A stretch of 6,115 bases of DNA from an uncultured euryarchaeote (GTDB taxonomy: Archaea > Thermoplasmatota > Poseidoniia > Poseidoniales > Poseidoniaceae), in the NCBI GenBank assembly GCA_937881505.1, contig CALGEM010000329.1:1-6115 (forward strand), written 5' to 3'. Position numbers and translations under genes: made by a program. The notes under the pieces are model-generated. The model had not been told where the DNA came from. It searched no databases and worked only from the letters and a program-made list of their open reading frames with translations. Numbering within the stretch: the stretch's first letter is position 1; each line of letters begins with the position of its first letter. Of this stretch, positions 1 through 5,463 are shown one piece after another.

Positions 1-73
1 TGGCGAATTCGAGCATCCGCGAAACCTCCTCTTTGTGAAAGGAACCGCAGACGACTCCGATGTGTTTGTTCAT
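1..73 (-). CDS. ribH: 6,7-dimethyl-8-ribityllumazine synthase, N-terminal fragment (cut by the left edge)
   Basis: Only the first 24 codons are in the window; the rest lies beyond base 1. The peptide begins MNKHIGVVCGSFHKEE, which fits the N-terminal beta strand of lumazine synthase (in the archaeal enzymes a hydrophobic strand followed by a conserved Phe, here F12). The enzyme condenses 3,4-dihydroxy-2-butanone 4-phosphate with 5-amino-6-ribitylaminouracil in the cytoplasm, the penultimate step of riboflavin synthesis. The start codon overlaps the ribE stop as ATGA (bases 73-70). It is preceded by a good Shine-Dalgarno, GGAGG, at 85-81 on the minus strand, seven bases from the ATG. It is the last visible gene of a ribB-ribL-ribE-ribH operon, and this position is the strongest support for the call, because so short a fragment is weak evidence alone. 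Confidence 0.72.
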   Translation of the reverse strand, partial: MNKHIGVVCGSFHKEEVSRMLEFA

Positions 74-687
74 GATTTGCCCTCCGGGTTCTCCTCTTTC
101 ATCATTCGCTCGACCGTCGCAACAATGGTTTGCGTCATGGCATCGATTTCGATGTTGATGACATCACCCTTCTGCATTGAGCCAAACGTCGTCAAGCGAA
201 GCGTTTCGGGAATCAGGTGAATGTTGAATTGATGTTCGACGACCTCCCCGATGGTCAACGAAGCCCCGTTGAGACCGATGTATCCCTTTTCGTGGATGTA
301 GTTCATCATCGATAACGGGGCTGAAATAGTCATGTCAACACCTTCGCCAACATCGGTCCGGGCGATGATTTCACCCGTTCCCATGATGTGGCCAGAGAGC
401 AGATGGCCGCCAAGTTCGTCGCCCATTTTGAGCGAGCGTTCAACGTTGACTTCATCGCCCGCACAAAGGTCTCCAAGGTTGGTCCGCTCAAGGGTTTCCT
501 GTATGACATCAAACAGCACCCTGTCGCCGTCCATCTCGGTCGCCGTCAGGCAGACGCCGTTGACGGCAACGCTGGCGCCGCGCTCCAATCCTTCGGTGTT
601 CGGTAGGTTGATGGAAAAGGTCCAAACGGCTTCTCCTTTTTCTATAGAAGCAACTGTTCCTCGTCCTTGGACGATGCCCGTGAACAT
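70..687 (-). CDS. ribE: riboflavin synthase, bacterial-type (alpha subunit, two lumazine-binding repeats)
   Basis: This 205-residue protein has the usual length for the trimeric riboflavin synthase, which dismutates two molecules of 6,7-dimethyl-8-ribityllumazine to riboflavin plus the pyrimidinedione that RibH reuses. It opens with the family hallmark MFTGIVQGRGTV. The internal duplication is plain: barrel 1 (about 1-95) carries NGVCLT at 43-48 and PET-like QETL at 63-66, and barrel 2 (about 96-185) carries NGASLT at 140-145 and PETL at 160-163. C46 and S143 occupy the positions of the active-site Cys and Ser known from the E. coli enzyme. The junction GGHLLSGHIMGTG (93-105) keeps the conserved His pair. 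The start lies two bases after the ribL stop, and the end overlaps ribH by four bases, so translation is probably coupled. Many archaea instead use an unrelated lumazine-synthase-like riboflavin synthase, so this is the bacterial-type enzyme in an otherwise archaeal-looking operon. The symbol is also written ribC in some organisms. Confidence 0.96.
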   Translation of the reverse strand: MFTGIVQGRGTVASIEKGEAVWTFSINLPNTEGLERGASVAVNGVCLTATEMDGDRVLFDVIQETLERTNLGDLCAGDEVNVERSLKMGDELGGHLLSGHIMGTGEIIARTDVGEGVDMTISAPLSMMNYIHEKGYIGLNGASLTIGEVVEHQFNIHLIPETLRLTTFGSMQKGDVINIEIDAMTQTIVATVERMMKEENPEGKS

Positions 688-689
688 CT

Positions 690-1130
690 TCAGGCCCCCT
701 TCTTTTCCGCACGTTCAAGAATACGGGCGATGATCTTCCTGGTGCCGTCAAGGTCGTCGCTCAGGCCTTCCACCCGCACCACTTCGATATCGCCGTGGCC
801 TCGCTCGTGCAGTGCCTTGCGAATGTTCTCCTCTGCATGCTCCTGGTCGTAGCCGAGTGCAATCACGTGCGGTTCAATCTCGGGAAGGATGTCAAAAATG
901 GGTACGGCGGGAGGGTTGCCCACCACCACCGCATCCACCGGTTTCAGGCCAGCGACCATGCGGCGACGAAGGTCTTGATTGGTCACCGGTTCGTGCTTTC
1001 GCTTGCGAACTGTGTCGTCGTGAGCCACCACCACCGTGAGATGGTCACCCAAGGCTTTGGCTTGCTCCAAGTAGTGGAGATGTCCTGCGTGAAGCAGGTC
1101 AAAGACACCGACGGCAAGGATGCGCTTCAT
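690..1130 (-). CDS. ribL: FAD synthetase / FMN adenylyltransferase, archaeal RibL type
   Basis: A 146-residue nucleotidyltransferase of the HxGH superfamily. The N-terminus MKRILAVGVFDLLHAGHLHY holds the GxFDLLHxGH motif (HAGH at residues 14-17), followed by the typical AKALGD. Later come a conserved RRRMV...LKPVD block (about 55-67), a GYDQ element (93-96, where many relatives have GPDQ), and a C-terminal DGTRKI that corresponds to the STxxI motif. In archaea RibL transfers AMP from ATP to FMN to give FAD. The frame stays open upstream to 1379, but that part lies inside ribB. The ATG at 1130 puts the Rossmann strand at the usual distance from the N-terminus and is preceded by GGTGG. It sits 31 bases after ribB and 2 before ribE. 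No cysteine is present, whereas the methanogen enzyme has two near its C-terminus. A glycerol-3-phosphate cytidylyltransferase relative is the main alternative by motif, but the riboflavin operon argues for RibL. Confidence 0.88.
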   Translation of the reverse strand: MKRILAVGVFDLLHAGHLHYLEQAKALGDHLTVVVAHDDTVRKRKHEPVTNQDLRRRMVAGLKPVDAVVVGNPPAVPIFDILPEIEPHVIALGYDQEHAEENIRKALHERGHGDIEVVRVEGLSDDLDGTRKIIARILERAEKKGA

Positions 1131-1161
1131 AGGACCACCAATCACGGGTTGGGTTGTTGCT

Positions 1162-1890
1162 TCATGAGGATGACGGTGATGATTCAACGCCAAGTGCGGC
1201 GACGACATCAGCGCCTTCGAGGAAAGGTATGCCCCTTGTTTCAGCCCATGTTCGGGCATCAGCGACAGGCAGGGCATGGTCGCCATCGGGCTGCAACATT
1301 TCGGCACCGATGACGACGGGAGCGGTCCCGGCGAGACGAGCGAGTCCAACGGCGAGTTCCGTATGGCCCTGACGAACACCTAGACCGCCTTGGGCCTCCC
1401 TGCACACCGGGATGTGGCCCGGCGTTCGGAATTCTTCTCCGAGCAGCTTCATCGCCGGCTCACCTGAGATGCCGTCGGCCAAGCAAGTGGTTGCTAACTC
1501 AGCGAATCGGCGGGTGGTCAAAGCGCGGTCGTGGTCGGTGATACCGGTGTACGTTTCCCGGTGGTTGATCGATAGGGTGAAGGCGGAGCGGGCATCGTAG
1601 CGAAGGTCGTTTGTGATGAGGTGATTGAGCACTGGGTTTCGTTCAACGGCATCGGGTGTGGTGTGCAGGTCTTGCAGGAACGGGAGCCCAAAGCACTCGC
1701 CGACCTCGTCGCCGATAGCGAGGAAGAGCAAACCGCCACAGTCTTGGCGGAGTTGACGCATGGTGGCCGGTTGTGCCATGGCTGCAGGAAACAAGAGGTC
1801 GGTTTCTCCTTCTCGCTTTTCTGAATCGAACAGGCAGACTGGGTGGCCCTTTTGGAACGCATCAACGGCGCGTTGAACGTGGGGCTCCAT
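1162..1890 (-). CDS. ribB: 3,4-dihydroxy-2-butanone 4-phosphate synthase, archaeal type
   Basis: This 242-residue enzyme converts ribulose 5-phosphate to 3,4-dihydroxy-2-butanone 4-phosphate and formate, giving the four-carbon unit of the lumazine ring. It needs a divalent metal. The metal/substrate loop reads DSEKREGETDLLFPA (22-36); REGETD is the archaeal variant of the bacterial RENEGD. Further blocks are INHRETYTGITDHDRA (108-123), FRTPGHIP (154-161) and RQGHTELAV (173-181), which contains the second metal-ligand His (H176). It is a stand-alone RibB: no GTP cyclohydrolase II domain follows. ATG at 1890 is preferred because GGAG at 1902-1899 is eight bases upstream and the leader to the first helix has normal length. 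A GTG at 1932 in the same frame would add 14 residues and has its own purine-rich AAGAGTGA upstream, so it cannot be excluded. First gene of the riboflavin operon. Confidence 0.95.
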   Translation of the reverse strand: MEPHVQRAVDAFQKGHPVCLFDSEKREGETDLLFPAAMAQPATMRQLRQDCGGLLFLAIGDEVGECFGLPFLQDLHTTPDAVERNPVLNHLITNDLRYDARSAFTLSINHRETYTGITDHDRALTTRRFAELATTCLADGISGEPAMKLLGEEFRTPGHIPVCREAQGGLGVRQGHTELAVGLARLAGTAPVVIGAEMLQPDGDHALPVADARTWAETRGIPFLEGADVVAALGVESSPSSS

Positions 1891-1984
1891 GTGAGCCGCT
1901 CCGGTCTCACCTTCATGAAGAGTCGTATGCACTCACTCTTGAAAATCGCCCGTGGCGGCCAAATTAGCGGACAGCCAACAGAAA

Positions 1985-2005
1985 GGGATTATCATGTGAT
2001 GTCCC
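1985..2005. promoter_or_regulatory. imperfect palindrome in the divergent promoter, possible operator
   Basis: The left arm GGGA-tt-ATCA pairs with the right arm TGAT-g-TCCC around a two-base centre. Eight pairs are perfect in two blocks of four, with an offset of one base between the blocks. It overlaps the candidate plus-strand TATA element, where a dimeric regulator could act on either or both genes. A role in flavin control is only inference from position. Short palindromes of this quality also occur by chance. Confidence 0.25.
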
Positions 2006-2020
2006 TTGGGTCGGTTTCGG

Positions 2021-2030
2021 GGGGAGGGAA
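2021..2030 (+). promoter_or_regulatory. strong Shine-Dalgarno for the endonuclease IV-like gene
   Basis: GGGGAGGGAA includes GGAGG-like pairing to the 16S 3' end and sits a few bases before the ATG at 2034. It fixes that start and is the strongest ribosome binding site in the window. Confidence 0.7.
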
Positions 2031-2033
2031 CGA

Positions 2034-3221
2034 ATGTCAATCAAACTCGGACCAGCAGGCGTTCCACTCTCGTGTAAGGGTCGAACCATCGTTGAAGGAA
2101 TGGACGATATCATCTCCTTGGGTCTTGAGACCATGGAAGTTCAAACGGTCCGTATGGTGGCCCCTCAGCACTTTGAACAATACTGGCAAGCAGGTGTCCT
2201 CGCCAACAAGACCGACTTCGAAATGAACATTCACGGCCCCTACTACTCGGAGTTGCTTGGCGGCAAGGTTGAGCGGGGACGTTCGCTCGCAAAAATCGAA
2301 GCGCCCCTTCAAGCCGCTCGAACCATCAACGCTCGCCACATCACCCTCCACACCGGGCACTACGGCGACTTCGGTCGAGGACAAGCCGCGAACGAACAAG
2401 TGGCGAACGTCTTTTCGGGCATCGTGGACCGAATCCACGAAATTTGGCACGACGACGAGGACGAATTCCCCGTCTTCCCGTGGATCAAAAACGGCACCCC
2501 CTCAAAAATCGGTGTTGAGACCTCGGGGCGACAAGAGCTCTGGGGCAGCCTCGAAGAAGTCCTTGAGGTTGTCAACCACGTTGAAGGAACGGTTCCTGTG
2601 CTCAACATTGCTCACATTCACGCTCGTGGCCACGGCCAAATGCGAACCTCCGAGGATTACGGTGAACTCTTTGACGTCGTGCGTGAGAGCATCGGCACCA
2701 AGGAATTCTACTGCCACTTCTCGGGCGTTGAGCACCGCACTGGAAACGCCATGCACTACACGCAAATCAAAAAATCCGACCTGAACTTTGAGCCCTTGGC
2801 GGAATTCATCGTCGAGGACGGTGGATGGCTCGACATCACCCTCATTTCCGATTCTCCACTCCTTGAACACGACGCCATGTACATGATGCAGAACATCGAG
2901 AAATCCCGCCACAAGCAACTCGAGCGCAAAGCCCGAGAGGACCGTCGCCGCGCCTTGGCTTTGCAAACGGGCAAGAGCGAAGAAGAGCTACGCTCCAAAG
3001 AAGCCCAAATCGCACAAGCCCGCAAGACAACATCTCAACCTGCTGAACCAGCCAAGGAGGCCCCAGCACCGGAACCCGCCAAGGAAGAGAGCGCCCCTGC
3101 AAAGGCTGAAAAGGCCCCCAAGGCCAAGGCCAGCAAGGCAAAGAAAGCGACGGCGAAGGCCGAAGAAAAGGACGAGGACGATGTCTTCGACTTTGATGAG
3201 GAAGACGACGATTTGTTCTGA
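2034..3221 (+). CDS. endonuclease IV-like (AP endonuclease family 2) TIM-barrel protein with long charged C-terminal tail
   Basis: A 395-residue protein in two parts. Residues 1-285 resemble archaeal endonuclease IV homologues (xylose-isomerase-like TIM barrel), which in their active form cut DNA at abasic sites using three zinc ions. Visible landmarks are HGPYY (67-71), HTGHYGDFG (106-114), ETSG (162-165), NIAHIHARG (191-199), CHFSG (227-231), H241 and ISDSPLLEHDA (271-281). By eye against E. coli Nfo and archaeal relatives, the Asp usually just before xxHxHA is Asn191, the Glu of the final ESP motif is Asp273, and the acidic residue before H241 is missing, so zinc binding and nuclease activity may differ. 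Residues 286-330 look like a charged helix. Residues 331-380 are Ala/Lys/Pro/Glu-rich and probably disordered, and the end is very acidic, closing with DDDLF. Start set by a strong Shine-Dalgarno. DNA repair is a family-based guess; another barrel activity is possible. Confidence 0.8.
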   Translation: MSIKLGPAGVPLSCKGRTIVEGMDDIISLGLETMEVQTVRMVAPQHFEQYWQAGVLANKTDFEMNIHGPYYSELLGGKVERGRSLAKIEAPLQAARTINARHITLHTGHYGDFGRGQAANEQVANVFSGIVDRIHEIWHDDEDEFPVFPWIKNGTPSKIGVETSGRQELWGSLEEVLEVVNHVEGTVPVLNIAHIHARGHGQMRTSEDYGELFDVVRESIGTKEFYCHFSGVEHRTGNAMHYTQIKKSDLNFEPLAEFIVEDGGWLDITLISDSPLLEHDAMYMMQNIEKSRHKQLERKAREDRRRALALQTGKSEEELRSKEAQIAQARKTTSQPAEPAKEAPAPEPAKEESAPAKAEKAPKAKASKAKKATAKAEEKDEDDVFDFDEEDDDLF

Positions 3222-3227
3222 TTGGCC

Positions 3228-3254
3228 CGGTGGAGGACCGGCGCAAATCCACCG
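3228..3254 (+). terminator. hairpin after the endonuclease IV-like gene, possible terminator
   Basis: A perfect seven-base inverted repeat, CGGTGGA (3228-3234) and TCCACCG (3248-3254), has a 13-base loop and is followed by TTTCTG. It begins seven bases past the stop codon and precedes the gpsA promoter. Archaeal termination depends mainly on T-runs, and only three T follow here, so the function is uncertain. Confidence 0.3.
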
Positions 3255-3281
3255 TTTCTGCCCCGATGTTGCCCGAAATGG

Positions 3282-3287
3282 TATAAA
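3282..3287 (+). promoter_or_regulatory. archaeal TATA box of gpsA
   Basis: TATAAA with a purine-rich CGAAATGG immediately upstream (BRE-like). Its centre lies about 33 bases before the ATG at 3317. With the usual 25-27 base spacing, RNA would start near 3310, giving a transcript with almost no leader. This is the clearest promoter in the window and supports an archaeal host. Confidence 0.55.
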
Positions 3288-3316
3288 CCAACGAAGGGGC
3301 GAAGTTGCCGATTGAC

Positions 3317-4315
3317 ATGGCACACATCGCGGTCTTGGGATTGGGAAACTGGGGTACAGCCATCGCCCGATTGTGGCTCTTAGAAGGACACAAGGTCAAG
3401 GGATGGACCATTGAGCAAGAAGTCTACGAATCCATCACCATGAGCGAGGTGAACGAGAAATACCTCCCGCACCACCCTGTCCCTGGCTTGGATGCGACCA
3501 TGCACCTCGCTGAAGCCATTGAGGGCAGCGAGATCATCGTTCTCGCTGTCCCCTCATCGGTGATTCTCGACGTCATGGAGGACGTGCTACCTCACCTGCA
3601 ACCAGGTCATGTTCTGCTTGACTTGGCCAAGGGGCTGGCGCCTGGAAAGCGGCTGATTTCCGAGGCCATTCACACACGGCTCAAGGAAGAAGGAAAGACC
3701 AATCCACTTGCAGTGTTGACCGGACCCACCATCGCTCCTGAAGCGGCAGGCGGGGTCATGACCACCGCCTTGGTGGCCAGCGAAGACCAAGCCATCGCCC
3801 AACGCCTCACCCAAACGTTGAGCACGCCCAGTTTCATCCTCCATCCTGCCAGTGACCCCGTGGGTGCTGAACTCTGGGGCGCCTACAAGAACGTCGTCGC
3901 CTTGGCTTGCGGCCTTGTTGACGGACTCAAGCACGTTGGTGATTTGGGCGGTGATAACCTCAAAGCGGCCATTTTCATGTCTGGATTCAAAGAAGGGTGC
4001 TTGCTCCTGGCTGAATTGGGCGCACGAGCAGAGGTGGCCTTCGGCCCCGCAGGCTTGGGCGACATGTACGTCACCGCCACTTCACCGCACGGGCGAAACC
4101 GTTCGATGGGCGAAAAGCTCGGAACGGGTTTGACGTTGGACCAGGCGTTGGATGAAATGCACATGGTCGCCGAAGGTGTTCGTGCTTGCCGGATGTTTGT
4201 TGAACGAGCCGAGGATGCCGGCCTTTCCATACCTTTTACCAAAGCGCTCAACACACTGCTGAACGGCGATATTGATGCTGAAGAATGCTGTCGCCGTATG
4301 GTCGCTCTGGGATGA
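3317..4315 (+). CDS. gpsA: glycerol-3-phosphate dehydrogenase [NAD(P)+]
   Basis: This 332-residue cytoplasmic enzyme reduces dihydroxyacetone phosphate to sn-glycerol 3-phosphate, the backbone of bacterial-type phospholipids. The dinucleotide-binding motif GLGNWGTAIA is at 8-17. Substrate-site blocks follow: LAKGLAPGK (103-111), GPTIAPEAA (136-144), GAELWGAYKNVVAL (183-196, with catalytic Lys191), GDNLKAA (212-218) and AGLGDMYVTATSPHGRNRSMG (from 245, with R260-N261-R262). Length and motif order match bacterial GpsA, with no sign of decay. The ATG at 3317 is chosen because the strand before GxGxWG then has the usual length and because a TATA box predicts transcription from about 3310. A TTG at 3305 in frame, with AAGGGG upstream, would add four residues but probably lies before the RNA start. 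Archaea normally make the opposite stereoisomer with the unrelated G1P dehydrogenase, so this gene matters for lipid type. It could also serve glycerol catabolism or redox balance. Confidence 0.95.
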   Translation: MAHIAVLGLGNWGTAIARLWLLEGHKVKGWTIEQEVYESITMSEVNEKYLPHHPVPGLDATMHLAEAIEGSEIIVLAVPSSVILDVMEDVLPHLQPGHVLLDLAKGLAPGKRLISEAIHTRLKEEGKTNPLAVLTGPTIAPEAAGGVMTTALVASEDQAIAQRLTQTLSTPSFILHPASDPVGAELWGAYKNVVALACGLVDGLKHVGDLGGDNLKAAIFMSGFKEGCLLLAELGARAEVAFGPAGLGDMYVTATSPHGRNRSMGEKLGTGLTLDQALDEMHMVAEGVRACRMFVERAEDAGLSIPFTKALNTLLNGDIDAEECCRRMVALG

Positions 4316-4358
4316 GTAGAATCGGTGACATTTTGAGGCGAAGCCCTCTGTGGGAACC

Positions 4359-4574
4359 ATGGCCGACGAGTTGACTGAGTTTGAGACGAAGCTGTTGAAG
4401 TGGCTTGTCAAGAGCGATTTCCACATTCAACCGTGGTCCAGCAAGGACGCCGCCAAAGCGTTCAAGGTCAAGGAAGATGAAATCTATGAGGCCGTTGCAG
4501 CCCTCTCAAAGAAGGCTGCCGACCAGATTCAAATCTTCTACAAAGACGGCAACGTTCACATCGCCGCCGATTGA
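4359..4574 (+). CDS. small winged-helix-like protein, function unknown
   Basis: A 71-residue, mixed-charge protein that I cannot assign to a named family. The pattern suggests one complete winged helix: helix 1 at about 5-19 (EFETKLLKWLVKSDF), helix 2 at 26-35 (SSKDAAKAFK), recognition helix at 37-54 (KEDEIYEAVAALSKKAA), then a hairpin QIQIFYKDGNVHIA (56-69). There is no signal peptide, membrane segment or metal site. It could be a small DNA-binding regulator or a protein-interaction domain. The ATG at 4359 is preferred; an in-frame GTG at 4350 would add three residues. It starts 43 bases after gpsA on the same strand and may be co-transcribed, although a weak ATTTTGA at 4330-4336 could act as its own promoter element. 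Its stop codon is one base from the stop of the convergent phnE. Coding status rests on predicted fold and tight packing. Confidence 0.72.
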   Translation: MADELTEFETKLLKWLVKSDFHIQPWSSKDAAKAFKVKEDEIYEAVAALSKKAADQIQIFYKDGNVHIAAD

Positions 4575-4575
4575 A

Positions 4576-5463
4576 TCAGTTTGCAGCGTCGGCCGTAGAC
4601 TTCTCTCCAGTTTTTTTCAGGAGCAAGTTCATCCAAGTTGGACGCCTCACATCGCCCTGCTCGTTGACGAATGAGCGGGCGAAGAATGAAATGAGGTCGA
4701 TGATAATCACAACCACGAAAATCAATATCAGCAAGGCAAACACTTTGTCGTATTGAAGGAACTTGAGGTAGTTGTTAATGTGGTAGCCAATTCCACCAGC
4801 CCCAACAATACCGATGACGGTACCGTGGCGCACATTGTATTCAAACATGAAAATTAACTGACTTAGGAGATGATTACTGTTCTCCGGGATGACGATATTG
4901 GTTGCGATGGCCCTGCTCGAGAGCCCCATGGCGCGCCCCGCTTCAATCGGCCCGCTATCCATTCCCTCGAAGGTTTCATACTGCAATTTACCGAGGTACC
5001 CAATCGTGTAGAATGTCATGGCCAGCACGCCTGAAAGGGGACCGAAACCGATGACGATGACGAAGAGAATTGCCCAAATTAGACTTGGCAGACTTCTCAC
5101 GGCTGAAAGAATGATCCGAACTGGAATTGAAATCCAGACCGATTGAAGATTTCTCGCAGCCAGTGGCGACAGGAGGATTGCGCCAAGGAAACCAAGGATG
5201 GTCGATACAAAAGCGATTTTCAAAGTCTCAACCATTCCAATAAATCCGATGGAGCACGTAATTTGGAAGCGTGCCTCACATTTAGGGTAGGTTCTTGGTT
5301 CAAGGACGCTCCAATCGGGTGGCCACATACTCTCGGTGAAGAAGACAACCAGGTTGCTGAGTCCACCCCCAAATCGACCCCAATCACCACCGGCAAGGTC
5401 GCTGAGAAGTACCAACGCCAGGAAACTCAAAGCTCCGATGATAACGAAGAGACGGATTTTCAT
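4576..5463 (-). CDS. phnE: phosphonate/phosphite-type ABC transporter permease
   Basis: A 295-residue inner-membrane permease of the PhnE family. With the PhnC ATPase and a PhnD binding protein (not in the window) it would import phosphonates or a related reduced-phosphorus compound. Hydrophobic segments are seen at about 5-22, 76-98, 113-143, 144-160, 213-229 and 241-263. Family blocks are ETLKIAF...LLSPLAARN (79-105), RSLPSLIWAILFV (123-135), the cytoplasmic EAA loop GPIEAGRAMGLSS (171-183), which contacts the ATPase, and NVRHGTVIGIVGAGGIG (210-226). The loop between helices 1 and 2 is long and carries Cys62 and Cys70, which could form an extracytoplasmic disulfide. The ATG overlaps the phnC stop by four bases and has AGGTGA six bases upstream. 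Substrate cannot be told from the permease: phosphonate, phosphite and phosphate importers share this family. The region looks more AT-rich than the genes to the left. Confidence 0.92.
   Translation of the reverse strand: MKIRLFVIIGALSFLALVLLSDLAGGDWGRFGGGLSNLVVFFTESMWPPDWSVLEPRTYPKCEARFQITCSIGFIGMVETLKIAFVSTILGFLGAILLSPLAARNLQSVWISIPVRIILSAVRSLPSLIWAILFVIVIGFGPLSGVLAMTFYTIGYLGKLQYETFEGMDSGPIEAGRAMGLSSRAIATNIVIPENSNHLLSQLIFMFEYNVRHGTVIGIVGAGGIGYHINNYLKFLQYDKVFALLILIFVVVIIIDLISFFARSFVNEQGDVRRPTWMNLLLKKTGEKSTADAAN

Larger units (their letters stand above)
1933..2033. promoter_or_regulatory. divergent promoter region between the riboflavin operon and the endonuclease IV-like gene
   Basis: About 100 non-coding bases lie between two outward-reading genes, so both promoters should be here. 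On the plus strand an AT-rich GATTATCA at 1987-1994, with a purine-rich GAAAGG just upstream, could be a BRE/TATA pair. It would place the RNA start near 2018 and leave a short leader holding the Shine-Dalgarno. On the minus strand the best AT-rich candidate is CTAATTTGG (1968-1960), about 30 bases from the GTG at 1932. Neither is a strong TATA box. I see no FMN riboswitch: the space is too short and lacks its conserved stems. Confidence 0.5.

Noticed and set aside
795..1313. Plus-strand open frame of 172 codons across ribL and ribB
   Set aside because: Antisense to two well-supported genes; composition is that of a reverse-complement shadow (His/Cys/Arg-rich).
1131..1379. Upstream extension of the ribL frame (83 more codons)
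   Set aside because: It overlaps ribB in another frame, and the family N-terminus (strand plus GxFDLLHxGH) begins exactly at the ATG at 1130.
1933..2033. FMN riboswitch ahead of the riboflavin operon
   Set aside because: The leader is under 110 bases and lacks the conserved junction sequences and multi-stem layout; FMN riboswitches are also not expected in archaea.
3222..3316. A small RNA or extra gene in the spacer before gpsA
   Set aside because: Only a seven-base hairpin and a TATA box are visible; no open frame with a start signal and no tRNA-like fold.
2842..3411. Minus-strand open frames opposite the Lys/Ala tail and the gpsA promoter
   Set aside because: Low-complexity Leu/Ser/Pro translations are the mirror of the tail codons; no start signal or domain.
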